In this document: positions 1 to 8,340 of the stretch, one piece after another
Numbering within the stretch: position 1 is the stretch's first letter
Layout: every line of letters begins with the position of its first letter
NCBI GenBank assembly: GCA_947503925.1
Contig: CANNFQ010000001.1
Span: 310,001 to 374,000 of the forward strand
Reading direction: 5' to 3'
DNA length: 64,000 bases
Source of the DNA: an uncultured Paracoccaceae bacterium
Lineage (GTDB): Bacteria > Pseudomonadota > Alphaproteobacteria > Rhodobacterales > Rhodobacteraceae
The notes under the pieces: generated by a model
Database searches by the model: none
What the model was told of the DNA's origin: nothing
The model's input: only the letters and a program-made list of their open reading frames with translations
Translations under genes and position numbers: made by a program

Positions 1-965
1 CAGGCGGCGTCATGACCATCGCCCAGATCATAGCGTGGCGGGTTTTCACGCGCGCAGCGGTCAAATGCCACATCGCAGCGGTCCCGGAACGGGCAGGCGC
101 TGGGGGCGTTCATCATGATCGGCGGCTGCCCTTCGATGATGGTCAGCCGTGCGGCGCGTTCACCGTGGATCGTGGGGATCGTTTTGAGCAGCGCGCGGGT
201 ATAGGGGTGTTGTGGATTGCGGAACAATTCCTTGACCGGCGCATGTTCAACAACCTGTCCGCCATACATCACCATCACCCGGTCGGCGATACCGGCAATC
301 ACCCCCAGATCATGGGTGATCCAGATCACGGCCATGCCAAGCTTGCTGCGCAATTCCTTCATTAATTCAAGGATTTGCGCCTGAATTGTCACGTCAAGCG
401 CGGTGGTGGGTTCATCGGCGATCAACACCTGCGGATCACAGGCCAGCGCGATGGCAATCATCACCCGCTGGCGCATGCCGCCGGAGAATTGGTGCGGATA
501 GTCTGTCAAGCGTCGCTCTGCATCCGGGATGCCGACCAATTCAAGCAATTCCTGCGCCCGCTTGGCGGCGTCACGTTTGTTCAGCCCCATATGTTTGCGC
601 AGCGGTTCCATGATCTGCATGCCGACATTGAACACCGGATTGAGCGAGGTCATCGGATCCTGAAACACAAAGCCGATCTTGCCGCCGCGCACGGCGCGCA
701 GCGTTTCGGCATCAACTTTCAGCAGGTCATTGCCCCCGAAGGTGACCGTGCCGCCGCGGACATCCGCAGGCGGGGACGGCAGCAGCCCCAAGAGCGACAT
801 CATCGTCACCGATTTTCCCGATCCACTTTCGCCAACAACGCCCAGCAGTTCACCCGGCTTGAGGGCGAAGCTCACATCATTGACGGCGTGGACTTCACCA
901 GCACGCGTTTTGAATACAGTTTTGAGGTCCCGGACATCCAGAACAGGCAGCGCCCCATCGGGCAT
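1..965 (-). CDS. Oligopeptide/dipeptide ABC transporter ATP-binding protein, DppD/OppD type (C-terminus cut by window edge)
   Basis: This is the ATPase subunit of a peptide-type ABC importer and acts on the cytoplasmic face of the membrane. The reading frame opens at the CAT of 963-965, behind a GGAGG-type site, with [11 protein letters not shown]. Walker A GESGSGKS is at about residues 45-52, followed by the Q-loop [10 protein letters not shown], the signature FSGGMRQR and Walker B VLIADEPT with the DPT-type glutamate, then the H-loop WITHDLG. Near the left edge a Cys-containing segment (ACPFRDRC) matches the oligopeptide-transporter C-terminal (oligo_HPY) domain that separates this family from other ABC ATPases. 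About 321 codons are present and no stop is reached. The permease genes would lie outside the window, so the substrate cannot be inferred. Confidence 0.93.
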   Translation of the reverse strand, partial: MPDGALPVLDVRDLKTVFKTRAGEVHAVNDVSFALKPGELLGVVGESGSGKSVTMMSLLGLLPSPPADVRGGTVTFGGNDLLKVDAETLRAVRGGKIGFVFQDPMTSLNPVFNVGMQIMEPLRKHMGLNKRDAAKRAQELLELVGIPDAERRLTDYPHQFSGGMRQRVMIAIALACDPQVLIADEPTTALDVTIQAQILELMKELRSKLGMAVIWITHDLGVIAGIADRVMVMYGGQVVEHAPVKELFRNPQHPYTRALLKTIPTIHGERAARLTIIEGQPPIMMNAPSACPFRDRCDVAFDRCARENPPRYDLGDGHDAA

Positions 966-1173
966 ATGGAACCTCCCAGGTGGTTCGTTTTTTGTTTTTT
1001 GCCGCTGCTTTGCGCATTTGTGCGGCGATTAAGCAGGACGGTAACATCTATTTTTAATCCCGCAACCTGATTCCTGTTTGCGGTTGGTCCTGATCGCCGC
1101 CACACTGCATTTGCCCCGGCGTTACGCAATAATGTTCCATGATTGCCGGAAAATTAGTGCGAAAGGAAAACCC

Positions 1174-2334
1174 ATGACGCTGAGCGCCCGCGTATTGATG
1201 GATCGCCTGATCAGTTTCCCTACGGTCAGCCGCGACAGTAATCTGGATCTGATCGATTTTGTTGAGACTTATTTGGACGATCTGGGCGTTAAATCGACTC
1301 GCGTCCCAAATGAGGATGGCACAAAGGCCGCCCTATATGCCCATGTCGGACCGGATGTGGATGGCGGTGTTGTTCTGTCCGGCCATACTGATGTTGTCCC
1401 TGTTGACGGGCAGGCATGGGAGACGGACCCGTTTGTGGTGACCCAGAAGGGTGACAAGCTGTACGGCCGCGGCACATGCGACATGAAGGGGTTTGATGCG
1501 CTGGCCTTGTCCGCCGTGCCATTGGCACTTGAACGCGGCATCAAACGCCCGCTGCAGATCGCGCTGAGCTATGATGAGGAAATCGGCTGTACCGGTGCCC
1601 CGCCGATGATTGATCACATGGTGTCCATGGGGATGCCCCGCGCCGACACAGTGTTGGTGGGTGAGCCGTCGATGATGAAGATCGTGACCGGCCATAAGGG
1701 TGGTGTGGGCTATGATATGCATTTCAGAGGGTTCGAGGTGCATTCATCACTGCAACATACTGGGGTCAGCGCGGTAATGATGTCGGCCCGGCTGATCGAA
1801 TGGGCCAATCAGGTGAACGCGGAAAACGCAACTCGGACCCCCGGACCACTCGCGGCTGAATTTGTGCCCCCCTACACCACATTACATGTCGGGATGATTG
1901 AAGGTGGCACCGCCCATAACATTACCGCAAAGGACTGCAATTTTGTGATGGGCCTGCGGATTGTTCCCGGTGAGGATACCGCAGCGTGGGAAGCCCGAAT
2001 CGCGGCCAAGGTAGCGGAAATCGCAGCCGAGATGCAGGCCATTCATCCTGATGCCGGGATTAACATGGAACGTGTTTTCAACGTGCCCGGCCTGATCCCG
2101 GAGGATGATGGCAAGGCCGAAGCGTTGGCCCGCCAGTTGACCGGGGACAATGCGCGCGGTGTCGTCAGCTATGGGACCGAGGCCGGCCAGTTTCAGGAGC
2201 GCGGCTATTCCGCCGTGATCTGTGGCCCCGGCGACATCGCCCAGGCGCATCAGCCTAATGAGTTCATCACCGTGGATCAGTTCCGGCAGGGCGAGGCGTT
2301 TATCAGCCGTCTGGTGGACATGCTGGCGGAATAA
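1174..2334 (+). CDS. argE: Acetylornithine deacetylase (ArgE, M20 family)
   Basis: Cytoplasmic zinc hydrolase that removes the acetyl group from N-acetylornithine in arginine synthesis. The protein is 386 residues, the normal family length. M20 metal ligands are visible: H71 and D73 in SGHTDVVPV, D103 in GRGTCDMKG, the catalytic/bridging pair E135-E136 in DEEIGCTG, and a late histidine in the AQAHQPNE segment. The ATG at 1174 is preferred over upstream in-frame starts because GAAAGGA lies just before it and the protein then begins at the conserved LMDRLISFPTVS stretch. The next gene, also an M20 hydrolase, follows 33 bases later in the same direction. A related M20 deacylase specificity (for example N-formylglutamate or succinyl-diaminopimelate type) cannot be excluded, but ArgE fits best. 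Confidence 0.88.
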   Translation: MTLSARVLMDRLISFPTVSRDSNLDLIDFVETYLDDLGVKSTRVPNEDGTKAALYAHVGPDVDGGVVLSGHTDVVPVDGQAWETDPFVVTQKGDKLYGRGTCDMKGFDALALSAVPLALERGIKRPLQIALSYDEEIGCTGAPPMIDHMVSMGMPRADTVLVGEPSMMKIVTGHKGGVGYDMHFRGFEVHSSLQHTGVSAVMMSARLIEWANQVNAENATRTPGPLAAEFVPPYTTLHVGMIEGGTAHNITAKDCNFVMGLRIVPGEDTAAWEARIAAKVAEIAAEMQAIHPDAGINMERVFNVPGLIPEDDGKAEALARQLTGDNARGVVSYGTEAGQFQERGYSAVICGPGDIAQAHQPNEFITVDQFRQGEAFISRLVDMLAE

Positions 2335-2367
2335 TTCATATTGGCGACGAAACAACAGGAGTGTCCC

Positions 2368-3531
2368 ATGCCCGTTAAAAACCGTTTCGCTGAATTGCTA
2401 CCAGAGATTACCGCTTGGCGCCGTGATTTGCACGAAAACCCCGAGATCCTATTTGAAACGCACCGTACCTCGGCCATCGTTGCCGAAAAGCTGGAGGCGT
2501 TTGGTTGTGATGAGATTGCGACTGGCATTGGCCGCACAGGCGTTGTGGGCGTGATCAAGGGCAAGACGGACACGTCGGGCAAGGTCATTGGTTTGCGCGC
2601 CGATATGGATGCGCTGCCTATTCATGAACAGACTGGCTTGGACTATGCGTCAAAAACTGACGGGGCGATGCATGCTTGCGGTCATGATGGCCACACGGCG
2701 ATGTTGCTTGGAGCGGCCAAGTATCTGGCCGAGACCCGCAATTTTGACGGCACCGTTGTTGTCATCTTTCAGCCCGCCGAAGAAGGCGGCGGTGGCGGCA
2801 AGGAAATGTGCGATGACGGCATGATGGACCGGTTTGGCATTCAGGAAGTGTATGGCATGCATAACTGGCCCGGTCGTCCGGTGGGCACATTCGCCATTCG
2901 TCCTGGCGCGTTTTTTGCCGCAACCGACCAGTTTGATATCATCATCGAAGGCAAGGGCGGCCATGCGGCCAAGCCGCAGCAGACGGTCGATTCGACCCTT
3001 GTGGCGGCCCATGTTGTCACCGCCCTGCAATCCATCGCCAGCCGCAATGCTGACCCGGTCGATCAGATTGTTGTGTCGGTCACATCAATCGAATCGTCAT
3101 CGAAGGCCTTTAATGTCATTGCCCAGCGGGTCGCCATGAAGGGCACCGTGCGCACCATGTCTGCCGAGATGCGTGATCTGGCTGAAACCCGACTGAAGGC
3201 GATTTGCGAAGGCACTGCCGTCACTTTTGGGGCTACTGCCGATGTCACCTATTACCGTGGCTATCCTTGCATGGTGAACCATGCGGATCAGACCGCCTTT
3301 GCCGCTGATGTGGCCAAATCGGTGTCGGGTGATTGCGAAGATGCGCCATTGGTGATGGGCGGCGAAGATTTCGCCTTTATGCTGGAAGAACGACCCGGTG
3401 CGTACATTCTGGTGGGCAATGGCGATACCGCGTCGGTGCACCACCCCGAATATAACTTTAACGATGAAGCCATCCCTGCGGGCTGCAGTTGGTGGGCGGA
3501 GATTGTCGAACAGCGGATGCCTGCGGCTTAG
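2368..3531 (+). CDS. M20 family amidohydrolase (hippurate hydrolase / N-acyl amino acid amidohydrolase type)
   Basis: Predicted cytoplasmic metal-dependent amidohydrolase cleaving N-acyl amino acids. The 387-residue protein has the HipO/IAA-hydrolase ligand set: ADMDALP near 79, H102-A-C104-G-H106-D-G-H109, the QPAEEG motif with the catalytic glutamate, and the C-terminal HPEYNFND with the last histidine. The central dimerisation insert carries KGGHAAKP. The ATG at 2368 follows an ACAGGAG ribosome-binding site. It probably shares a transcript with argE. Its stop overlaps by three bases the stop of the convergent gene on the other strand. The exact acyl amino acid cannot be read from sequence. 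Confidence 0.88.
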   Translation: MPVKNRFAELLPEITAWRRDLHENPEILFETHRTSAIVAEKLEAFGCDEIATGIGRTGVVGVIKGKTDTSGKVIGLRADMDALPIHEQTGLDYASKTDGAMHACGHDGHTAMLLGAAKYLAETRNFDGTVVVIFQPAEEGGGGGKEMCDDGMMDRFGIQEVYGMHNWPGRPVGTFAIRPGAFFAATDQFDIIIEGKGGHAAKPQQTVDSTLVAAHVVTALQSIASRNADPVDQIVVSVTSIESSSKAFNVIAQRVAMKGTVRTMSAEMRDLAETRLKAICEGTAVTFGATADVTYYRGYPCMVNHADQTAFAADVAKSVSGDCEDAPLVMGGEDFAFMLEERPGAYILVGNGDTASVHHPEYNFNDEAIPAGCSWWAEIVEQRMPAA

Positions 3532-4265
3532 CTTGCTTGCTGACAATCCCCGGTAAAGCGGATCTGCTGGATGGGGACGAAGTCCCGGAACCTGGCAAGT
3601 GAGGCCGGGCGCAGCGTCATATGACAATCGAAGGCTGCGGTGTGCCCCGAAATACGGGCAGTCAACCGGGCGGTGATGATCTGGTTGTCTGGCGGCGCTT
3701 TGGCGCTGGTGAGCCATGGCAGGACGTCAGACCAAAAGATGGCGGCATTTGATGGGGCGGTCTGGATCATCCATAGTTCTTGCCTGATCGTGGCCCCGGC
3801 GGGCAGCGATGTGACCGCCCATGGGGTGCGTGTATTGGTTTCGATCACCCCTTCAATCCGATGTGAGACATGCCAGACCTGATCAAATCCGGCGCTGACC
3901 TGTGGTGCAGTAGGCGGCAGTTTCAGGTCAAGTGATATCGCAGTGACTGTACGCCCGATCCGATCATTGTTCTTAAGCACGGCCTCAAAACTGACGGCAA
4001 GCCGCGATCTGTCACAGTTTTCGACGAGCAATCCGGAGTTGCCGCGCGCATATTCCTCGAACGCCGCCTGATTGGTGAACCGATAAAAACAACGCAAGGT
4101 CAGGCGCGGGAAGCCGACCGCGACGTCTGGCGTTGTCAGTGTATCGTAGACCTCTCCGCTAAACCGATACGCGCCAAGGAGTGCGGCGGGAAATCCGATC
4201 AACACAGAGACGACGCCGAAGACTTTGCTGGTCTGCACAGCCTTATTGAACAGCGACGCCAGCAT
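3528..4265 (-). CDS. Hypothetical protein with N-terminal membrane anchor
   Basis: 245 residues, no family recognised. Residues about 12-33 (VFGVVSVLIGFPAALLGAYRF) form one hydrophobic segment preceded by a lysine, consistent with an anchor with the rest outside the cytoplasm. The remainder is rich in beta-type sequence and holds three cysteines (FYR-context C, NCDRS and FDCHM), so a disulfide-bearing periplasmic domain is possible. It is followed upstream on the same strand, three bases away, by a lipoprotein gene (4269-4643). The two are likely co-transcribed and both face the envelope. Function unknown. Confidence 0.7.
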   Translation of the reverse strand: MLASLFNKAVQTSKVFGVVSVLIGFPAALLGAYRFSGEVYDTLTTPDVAVGFPRLTLRCFYRFTNQAAFEEYARGNSGLLVENCDRSRLAVSFEAVLKNNDRIGRTVTAISLDLKLPPTAPQVSAGFDQVWHVSHRIEGVIETNTRTPWAVTSLPAGATIRQELWMIQTAPSNAAIFWSDVLPWLTSAKAPPDNQIITARLTARISGHTAAFDCHMTLRPASLARFRDFVPIQQIRFTGDCQQAS

Positions 4266-4268
4266 CGG

Positions 4269-4643
4269 TCAATTGTTGATGGTGGTTGTACCGCTCGGAA
4301 CCTCCACCGGGTTCAGGCGGATGCTGTCGAACTGCTCGTTCTGTGCGCCGGGATGCGTGCTGGGGCAATCGCAATAGGGCCCGGCAGGATCGTCCAATGT
4401 GATTGGGATGTCCCCGGCAACGACACGCACATCGGTGTCATCCACCGGGTCTGTTGGATTATCCGGCGTCACCGGAGCGGGCTGCGCGGGTGTTGTCGTT
4501 TGGGTTGGCGTCACGGATTGGCCATTTGCGGACGCTGCGCCGCTTGTCTCACCATCCGGTATTTGTGCCGCTTCAGTCGTGTAGCTTTCGTCGCATCCGC
4601 CAAGCAAGCTGATGATCGACACCATGAAAATCGCATTGCGCAT
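4269..4643 (-). CDS. Small lipoprotein, function unknown
   Basis: 124 residues. The N-terminus MRNAIFMVSIISLLGGCDES is a type II signal peptide with lipobox LGGC at residues 14-17. The mature part starts with an acidic, Thr/Gln/Pro-rich stretch (TPTQTTTPAQPAP, then DNPTDPVDDTD), which looks like a flexible tether. A short C-terminal segment with a CDC pair (YCDCPST) follows. Only three bases separate it from the downstream membrane-anchored ORF, so the two form a small envelope operon. No domain recognised. Confidence 0.72.
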   Translation of the reverse strand: MRNAIFMVSIISLLGGCDESYTTEAAQIPDGETSGAASANGQSVTPTQTTTPAQPAPVTPDNPTDPVDDTDVRVVAGDIPITLDDPAGPYCDCPSTHPGAQNEQFDSIRLNPVEVPSGTTTINN

Positions 4644-4781
4644 GGCAATATCCTCCTGAAAATTTAGTCTTTAAAATTTGCCGTGTAATGAGGGGACCTT
4701 AGCATATTTCGCGTGGCTTGTCAGGCATCGTGGCCAGCGGCGCGCCCAGAGGGTGTGAATGCCATCCGGACACCGCCTAAA

Positions 4782-4809
4782 TTGACAGTGAAACAAAGGC
4801 TGTTATGCC
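4782..4809 (+). promoter_or_regulatory. Candidate sigma70-type promoter for the desaturase gene
   Basis: TTGACA at 4782-4787 and TATGCC at 4804-4809 with a 16-base spacer. A start site about seven bases beyond the -10 would fall at or next to the ATG at 4816, so the message would be leaderless or nearly so. No good Shine-Dalgarno sequence is visible before this ATG, which agrees with that. The -35 is perfect but the -10 is weak. Confidence 0.35.
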
Positions 4810-4815
4810 TGTGTT

Positions 4816-5886
4816 ATGGCAAAGGACTATACGCTGACTGGTACGGCTGGACGAGCAGCTGTTCGGGCGGGTCTGGCGAAACCGAACTGGTATCGCCCGG
4901 CGGTGGACCCCCAAATGATACGTGATCTGATGAAAAAGTCAGATGCGCTGGCATTGCGCGATACAGCGATCTGGATTGGGGCGATGATCCTGTCGGCAGG
5001 TATTGCGATTGCGTTATGGCCTTCGTGGTGGTCGGCCCCGTTTTGGTTCATCTATGGCGTGCTTTACGGCTCTGCCTCGGATTCGCGTTGGCATGAATGC
5101 GGGCATAAGACCGCGTTTCAGACCCCGTGGATGAACGAGGTCGTCTATCAGATTGCCAGTTTCATGCTGATGCGAAACCCGGTCATATGGCGGGCCAGTC
5201 ATGTCAGGCACCATACTGATACCGTAATTGTCGGGCGTGATCCCGAAATCGTGGCGATGCGCCCGCCTGATCTGGTCCGGGTTGCGTTGAACCTGTTTGG
5301 CATCGTCGACACCTTTGTTCTGATCAAGCGGATGTTCCTGCATGCCAGCGGGCGATTGCACCCGGACGAGGCTGCATATCTACGCGATACTGCGCAAGCC
5401 CGGGTTTTTCTGGTCGCTCGGATATGGTTGCTGATCTATGCCGGTACGGTGGTTTTGGCCCTGTGGTTAGGATCGATCTTGCCTCTTATGGTCATCGGAT
5501 TGCCCCGGTTTTATGGTGCGTGGCATCACGTCATGACCGGGTTATTGCAGCATCTGGGTTTGGCCGAGAACGTGACCGATCACCGGTTGAATACGCGTAC
5601 CGTGCTGATGAACCCGGTCAGCCGGTTCATTTATCTCAACATGAATTACCATCTGGAACATCACATGTTCACCATGGTGCCTTATTACCATTTGCCGAAG
5701 CTGCATGAACTGATCAAACATGACGTACCTGCGCCAGATCAATCCATCTTTGCGGCTTTTCGCAGGTTGATACCGGTGCTGGTGAAACAGTTGCGCCAGG
5801 CGGAGGCGGTTATCATTCCTGATTTGCCTGAGGGCGCAACGCCATATCGGGAAGAGGTGAAAAAACTGCGGCGGTTTGCGGCGTGA
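4816..5886 (+). CDS. Membrane fatty acid desaturase family protein
   Basis: Integral membrane di-iron desaturase/hydroxylase of the fatty acid desaturase superfamily, 356 residues. The three histidine boxes are intact: H93-ECGH-K, H129-V-R-H-H and NYH279-L-E-H-H. Hydrophobic stretches flank them at about 50-70, 75-88, 185-210 and 215-235. The N-terminus (MAKDYTLTG) begins as expected for rhodobacterial relatives, so the ATG at 4816 is kept although no ribosome-binding site is seen. The substrate (acyl lipid, sterol-like or other) cannot be told from the boxes. The gene stands alone, pointing away from the lipoprotein operon and toward moaA. Confidence 0.85.
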   Translation: MAKDYTLTGTAGRAAVRAGLAKPNWYRPAVDPQMIRDLMKKSDALALRDTAIWIGAMILSAGIAIALWPSWWSAPFWFIYGVLYGSASDSRWHECGHKTAFQTPWMNEVVYQIASFMLMRNPVIWRASHVRHHTDTVIVGRDPEIVAMRPPDLVRVALNLFGIVDTFVLIKRMFLHASGRLHPDEAAYLRDTAQARVFLVARIWLLIYAGTVVLALWLGSILPLMVIGLPRFYGAWHHVMTGLLQHLGLAENVTDHRLNTRTVLMNPVSRFIYLNMNYHLEHHMFTMVPYYHLPKLHELIKHDVPAPDQSIFAAFRRLIPVLVKQLRQAEAVIIPDLPEGATPYREEVKKLRRFAA

Positions 5887-5958
5887 CTTAAAGCGTTACG
5901 CCAAAAACCCGCAATCACCTGAACGCTGCCTGAAACCCGCGATTTCAACGCGTTAAGT
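5886..5958. repeat. Widely spaced inverted repeat between convergent genes
   Basis: ACTTAAAGCGTT at 5886-5897 and AACGCGTTAAGT at 5947-5958 are inverse complements at 11 of 12 positions, about 49 bases apart. The left arm begins in the desaturase stop codon region. It sits in the 178-base gap between the convergent desaturase and moaA genes, where a transcript end is expected, but no T-tract follows, so it is not a classic terminator. Confidence 0.4.
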
Positions 5959-6064
5959 GATAGATGATGTTTCAGGTATTTCGTCAAGCGCCAGAGTGTG
6001 TCGCCACATCAGATCCGAGGGGCGAGGATTTGATGCACCGTCTCTTCATATAACTGTCGGCCGC

Positions 6065-7069
6065 CTAGCCACCTGTATGTGACATGTGGCGGCTGACTTG
6101 CCCGTCGATCTGTTGGCGGGAATAGTCGAAATCATGGCCCTTGGGTTTCAGGGCGATGGCCGCCCTGATCGCGTCTTCCAGCACATCGTCCGCCTCTGAC
6201 GCCCGCAAGGGGCCGCGCAGGTCGGAATGGCCTTCCTGCCCAAGACAGGTGTAAATCTCGCCGGTGCAGGTGATACGGACCCGGTTGCAGCTTTCGCAGA
6301 AATTATGGGTCAGTGGCGTGATGAAGCCGATCTTTTGCCCAGTATTTTCAACCCGGACATAGCGCGCCGGCCCGCCGGTGTTTTCGGGGAGGTCCGTCAG
6401 GGCAGAGCGGGTTTCGATCTGGGTGCGCAAATCCTTGAGCGACCAATATTGGCCAAGCCGGTCCTCGTTGCCCAGATCGCCCATTGGCATGACCTCGATG
6501 AAAGTCAGGTCCATGTCACGGTCGGCGCACCAATCGGTCAGGGTAAAGAGCTCATCTTCGTTGAACCCCTGCAAGGCGACCGTGTTGATCTTGACCCGCA
6601 GCCCGGCCTTTTGCGCCGCATCGATACCACGCAGAACCTGGGGCAGGCGGCCCCAGCGGGTGATCTGGGCGAATTTTGCATCGTCCAGCGTATCGAGCGA
6701 GACGTTGACCCGCCGTACGCCCGCAGCAAAAAGATCATCGGCGTATTTTTCCAATTGGCTGCCATTGGTGGTCAGCGTCAATTCCTTGAGCGCGCCGGTT
6801 TCCAGATGCCGGGACATGCTGCGAAAGAAGGTCATGATCTCGCGCCGCACAAGCGGTTCACCGCCAGTGATCCGCAGCTTTTTTACCCCTAGCCGGACAA
6901 AGGCCGAACACATGCGATCCAACTCTTCGAGCGTCAGCAGCTCTTTCTTGGGCAGGAAGGTCATGTTTTCCGACATGCAATAAACACAGCGAAAATCGCA
7001 ACGGTCCGTCACAGATATCCGCAGGTAATCGATGGCGCGCGCAAATGGGTCGATCAATGGGGTGTTCAT
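6065..7069 (-). CDS. moaA: GTP 3',8-cyclase (MoaA), molybdenum cofactor synthesis
   Basis: Radical SAM enzyme that, with MoaC, turns GTP into cyclic pyranopterin monophosphate. The 334-residue protein has the radical SAM cluster C24xxxC28xxC31, a GGEP loop ([11 protein letters not shown]), and the second, substrate-binding cluster CESC followed 13 residues later by Cys ([10 protein letters not shown]). The C-terminus ends in the double glycine that is functionally required in MoaA. Length is typical. The start at 7069 lies 80 bases from a divergent lipoprotein gene. No molybdenum-cofactor riboswitch fold could be made out in that short gap. Confidence 0.97.
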   Translation of the reverse strand: MNTPLIDPFARAIDYLRISVTDRCDFRCVYCMSENMTFLPKKELLTLEELDRMCSAFVRLGVKKLRITGGEPLVRREIMTFFRSMSRHLETGALKELTLTTNGSQLEKYADDLFAAGVRRVNVSLDTLDDAKFAQITRWGRLPQVLRGIDAAQKAGLRVKINTVALQGFNEDELFTLTDWCADRDMDLTFIEVMPMGDLGNEDRLGQYWSLKDLRTQIETRSALTDLPENTGGPARYVRVENTGQKIGFITPLTHNFCESCNRVRITCTGEIYTCLGQEGHSDLRGPLRASEADDVLEDAIRAAIALKPKGHDFDYSRQQIDGQVSRHMSHTGG

Positions 7070-7149
7070 GGGGTCAACCTAGGCAGGGGCGGGCCATTGC
7101 GCAAGCACCAAGCCGTGACTTGCAACCGCCATTTCAGCGACATAACGTC

Positions 7150-7638
7150 ATGGGCATGAAACAGACTTTGCTGATGATCCCGATCCTGGCCATGGCGGCC
7201 TGTGCCACCCCATCTTTTCAGGGGCCGTTTGGTGTGCCGCAAGATGGCGCCGTTGATACGGCGGTGCCTGCTCCAACCCTTGATCCAACCCCGCCGCCGC
7301 CACCGCCCAGCAATGCGACCACGGTCGATCAGTTTGACACGACCACAGCCGAGGATCGTAAAGAAGCGCAGGTGATTAACGCATCGGTGACCACATCGGA
7401 GCTGGGCACCACGATAGCGTCATTGGGGCCACCCACAGAACCGGGTATCTGGCTGAAGACGCCGCTGGTATCGGCCTTGACCCCCGGTCGCGCGACCTAT
7501 CAGGGTAAGACGATCAATATTGAGTTGCGCCCATCGGGCGGCGCCGCAGGATCAGGCAGCCAGATCAGCCTTGCTGCGATGCGATTGATCGGTGCGCCGC
7601 TGACCAGCCTTGCGGAGCTGACAGTGTCCAGCCAGTAA
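7150..7638 (+). CDS. Putative lipoprotein, function unknown
   Basis: 162 residues from the ATG at 7150 (a second ATG lies two codons on). The N-terminus has a hydrophobic core ending in MAACAT, a type II signal peptide with Cys at about residue 19. The mature part begins with a Pro-rich tether (DPTPPPPPPS) and then a Thr-rich region. Near the end is RATYQGKTINIELRPSGG. No domain recognised. The stop TAA is part of a 26-bp palindrome (7635-7660) that also holds the stop of the convergent gene. Confidence 0.72.
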   Translation: MGMKQTLLMIPILAMAACATPSFQGPFGVPQDGAVDTAVPAPTLDPTPPPPPPSNATTVDQFDTTTAEDRKEAQVINASVTTSELGTTIASLGPPTEPGIWLKTPLVSALTPGRATYQGKTINIELRPSGGAAGSGSQISLAAMRLIGAPLTSLAELTVSSQ

Positions 7639-7660
7639 GATGGGTTTAAACCCATCTTAC
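7635..7660. repeat. Perfect 26-bp palindrome, copy 1 of 3 (probable bidirectional terminator)
   Basis: Half-site GTAAGATGGGTTT followed directly by its exact inverse complement. The TAA at 7636-7638 ends the plus-strand lipoprotein, and the TTA at 7657-7659 is the TAA stop of the minus-strand AlkD-like gene, so one palindrome terminates both reading frames. An identical copy is at 62264-62289 and a diverged one at 35698-35723. The A/T centre and flanking G/C stem would fold into a hairpin from either strand. Confidence 0.8.
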
Positions 7661-8340
7661 GTTGGTAATTTCCGTGACGCTTCCCTGACCGCAAAGGGTT
7701 TCATGGCGCTGGCGTGCTGATCCAGAAATGTGGTCACCCGCGCGGGGTCATGTTTTGACAATTCCCGCAGCCACCATCCGATAGCTTTCTGGATGAACCA
7801 TTCATGGTCTGTCACGTATGATGCAGCCCAGCCCAGCACCCGGTCGCGGATCTCAAGATCGCCGGGTTTGGGGTTGTTCTGTTTGGTCCATGGCAGGGTC
7901 ATCACCAGTGCGGCGCGTTTCGTCCATAGATGGTCCGAGACTGTCCAGCGTTCGACCTGATCCAGCCGGGCAGGGTCCGCGACCAGTCGTTTCTGCCCTG
8001 CGATACTGGCATGGTCCGCCACCGCCCATGCGTCAAAATCAGGCACCCAGCTGGCGATCAGGTCCCATGCGCCGCTGTCATCGGGCCTGATCCGCGCCTG
8101 GGTCAGCAGTTTGGCCGCCGCGACCCGCGCCTCATGTGCGTTGCTTTTCCATAGCCTCTTGGCCAAGGCCAGCCTTGTGTCCAGATCAACCGTCGCCCGC
8201 CATTCTTTCACCAGCGCGTCGATATCTGGGTTGGCCACGCCGCAATAGGGCCGGTCCACCTTGTGATAGCGGTGCATTTCGGATGCTTTCGCGGCATCGC
8301 CAGTGGTGCGCAGGGCGGCAAGAGCGGCTGCGGGCGTCAT
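7657..8340 (-). CDS. AlkD-like DNA alkylation repair protein (HEAT-like repeats)
   Basis: 227 residues, matching the DNA alkylation repair (AlkD) family, which consists of stacked alpha-helical HEAT-like repeats that flip out alkylated bases. Features seen are the N-terminal KASEMHRYHKVDRPYCGVANP segment, the repeated 'LAKRLWKSNAHEARVAAAKLL' type helices, and the conserved tail with FIQKAIGWWLRELSK. Its ATG overlaps the glmS stop as ATGA, so it is translated from the end of the glmU-glmS transcript. The catalytic aspartate was not assigned with certainty. Confidence 0.82.
   Translation of the reverse strand: MTPAAALAALRTTGDAAKASEMHRYHKVDRPYCGVANPDIDALVKEWRATVDLDTRLALAKRLWKSNAHEARVAAAKLLTQARIRPDDSGAWDLIASWVPDFDAWAVADHASIAGQKRLVADPARLDQVERWTVSDHLWTKRAALVMTLPWTKQNNPKPGDLEIRDRVLGWAASYVTDHEWFIQKAIGWWLRELSKHDPARVTTFLDQHASAMKPFAVREASRKLPT

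Noticed and set aside
7070-7149. Molybdenum cofactor riboswitch before moaA
   Set aside because: Only 80 bases separate moaA from the divergent gene, and no conserved fold could be recognised.
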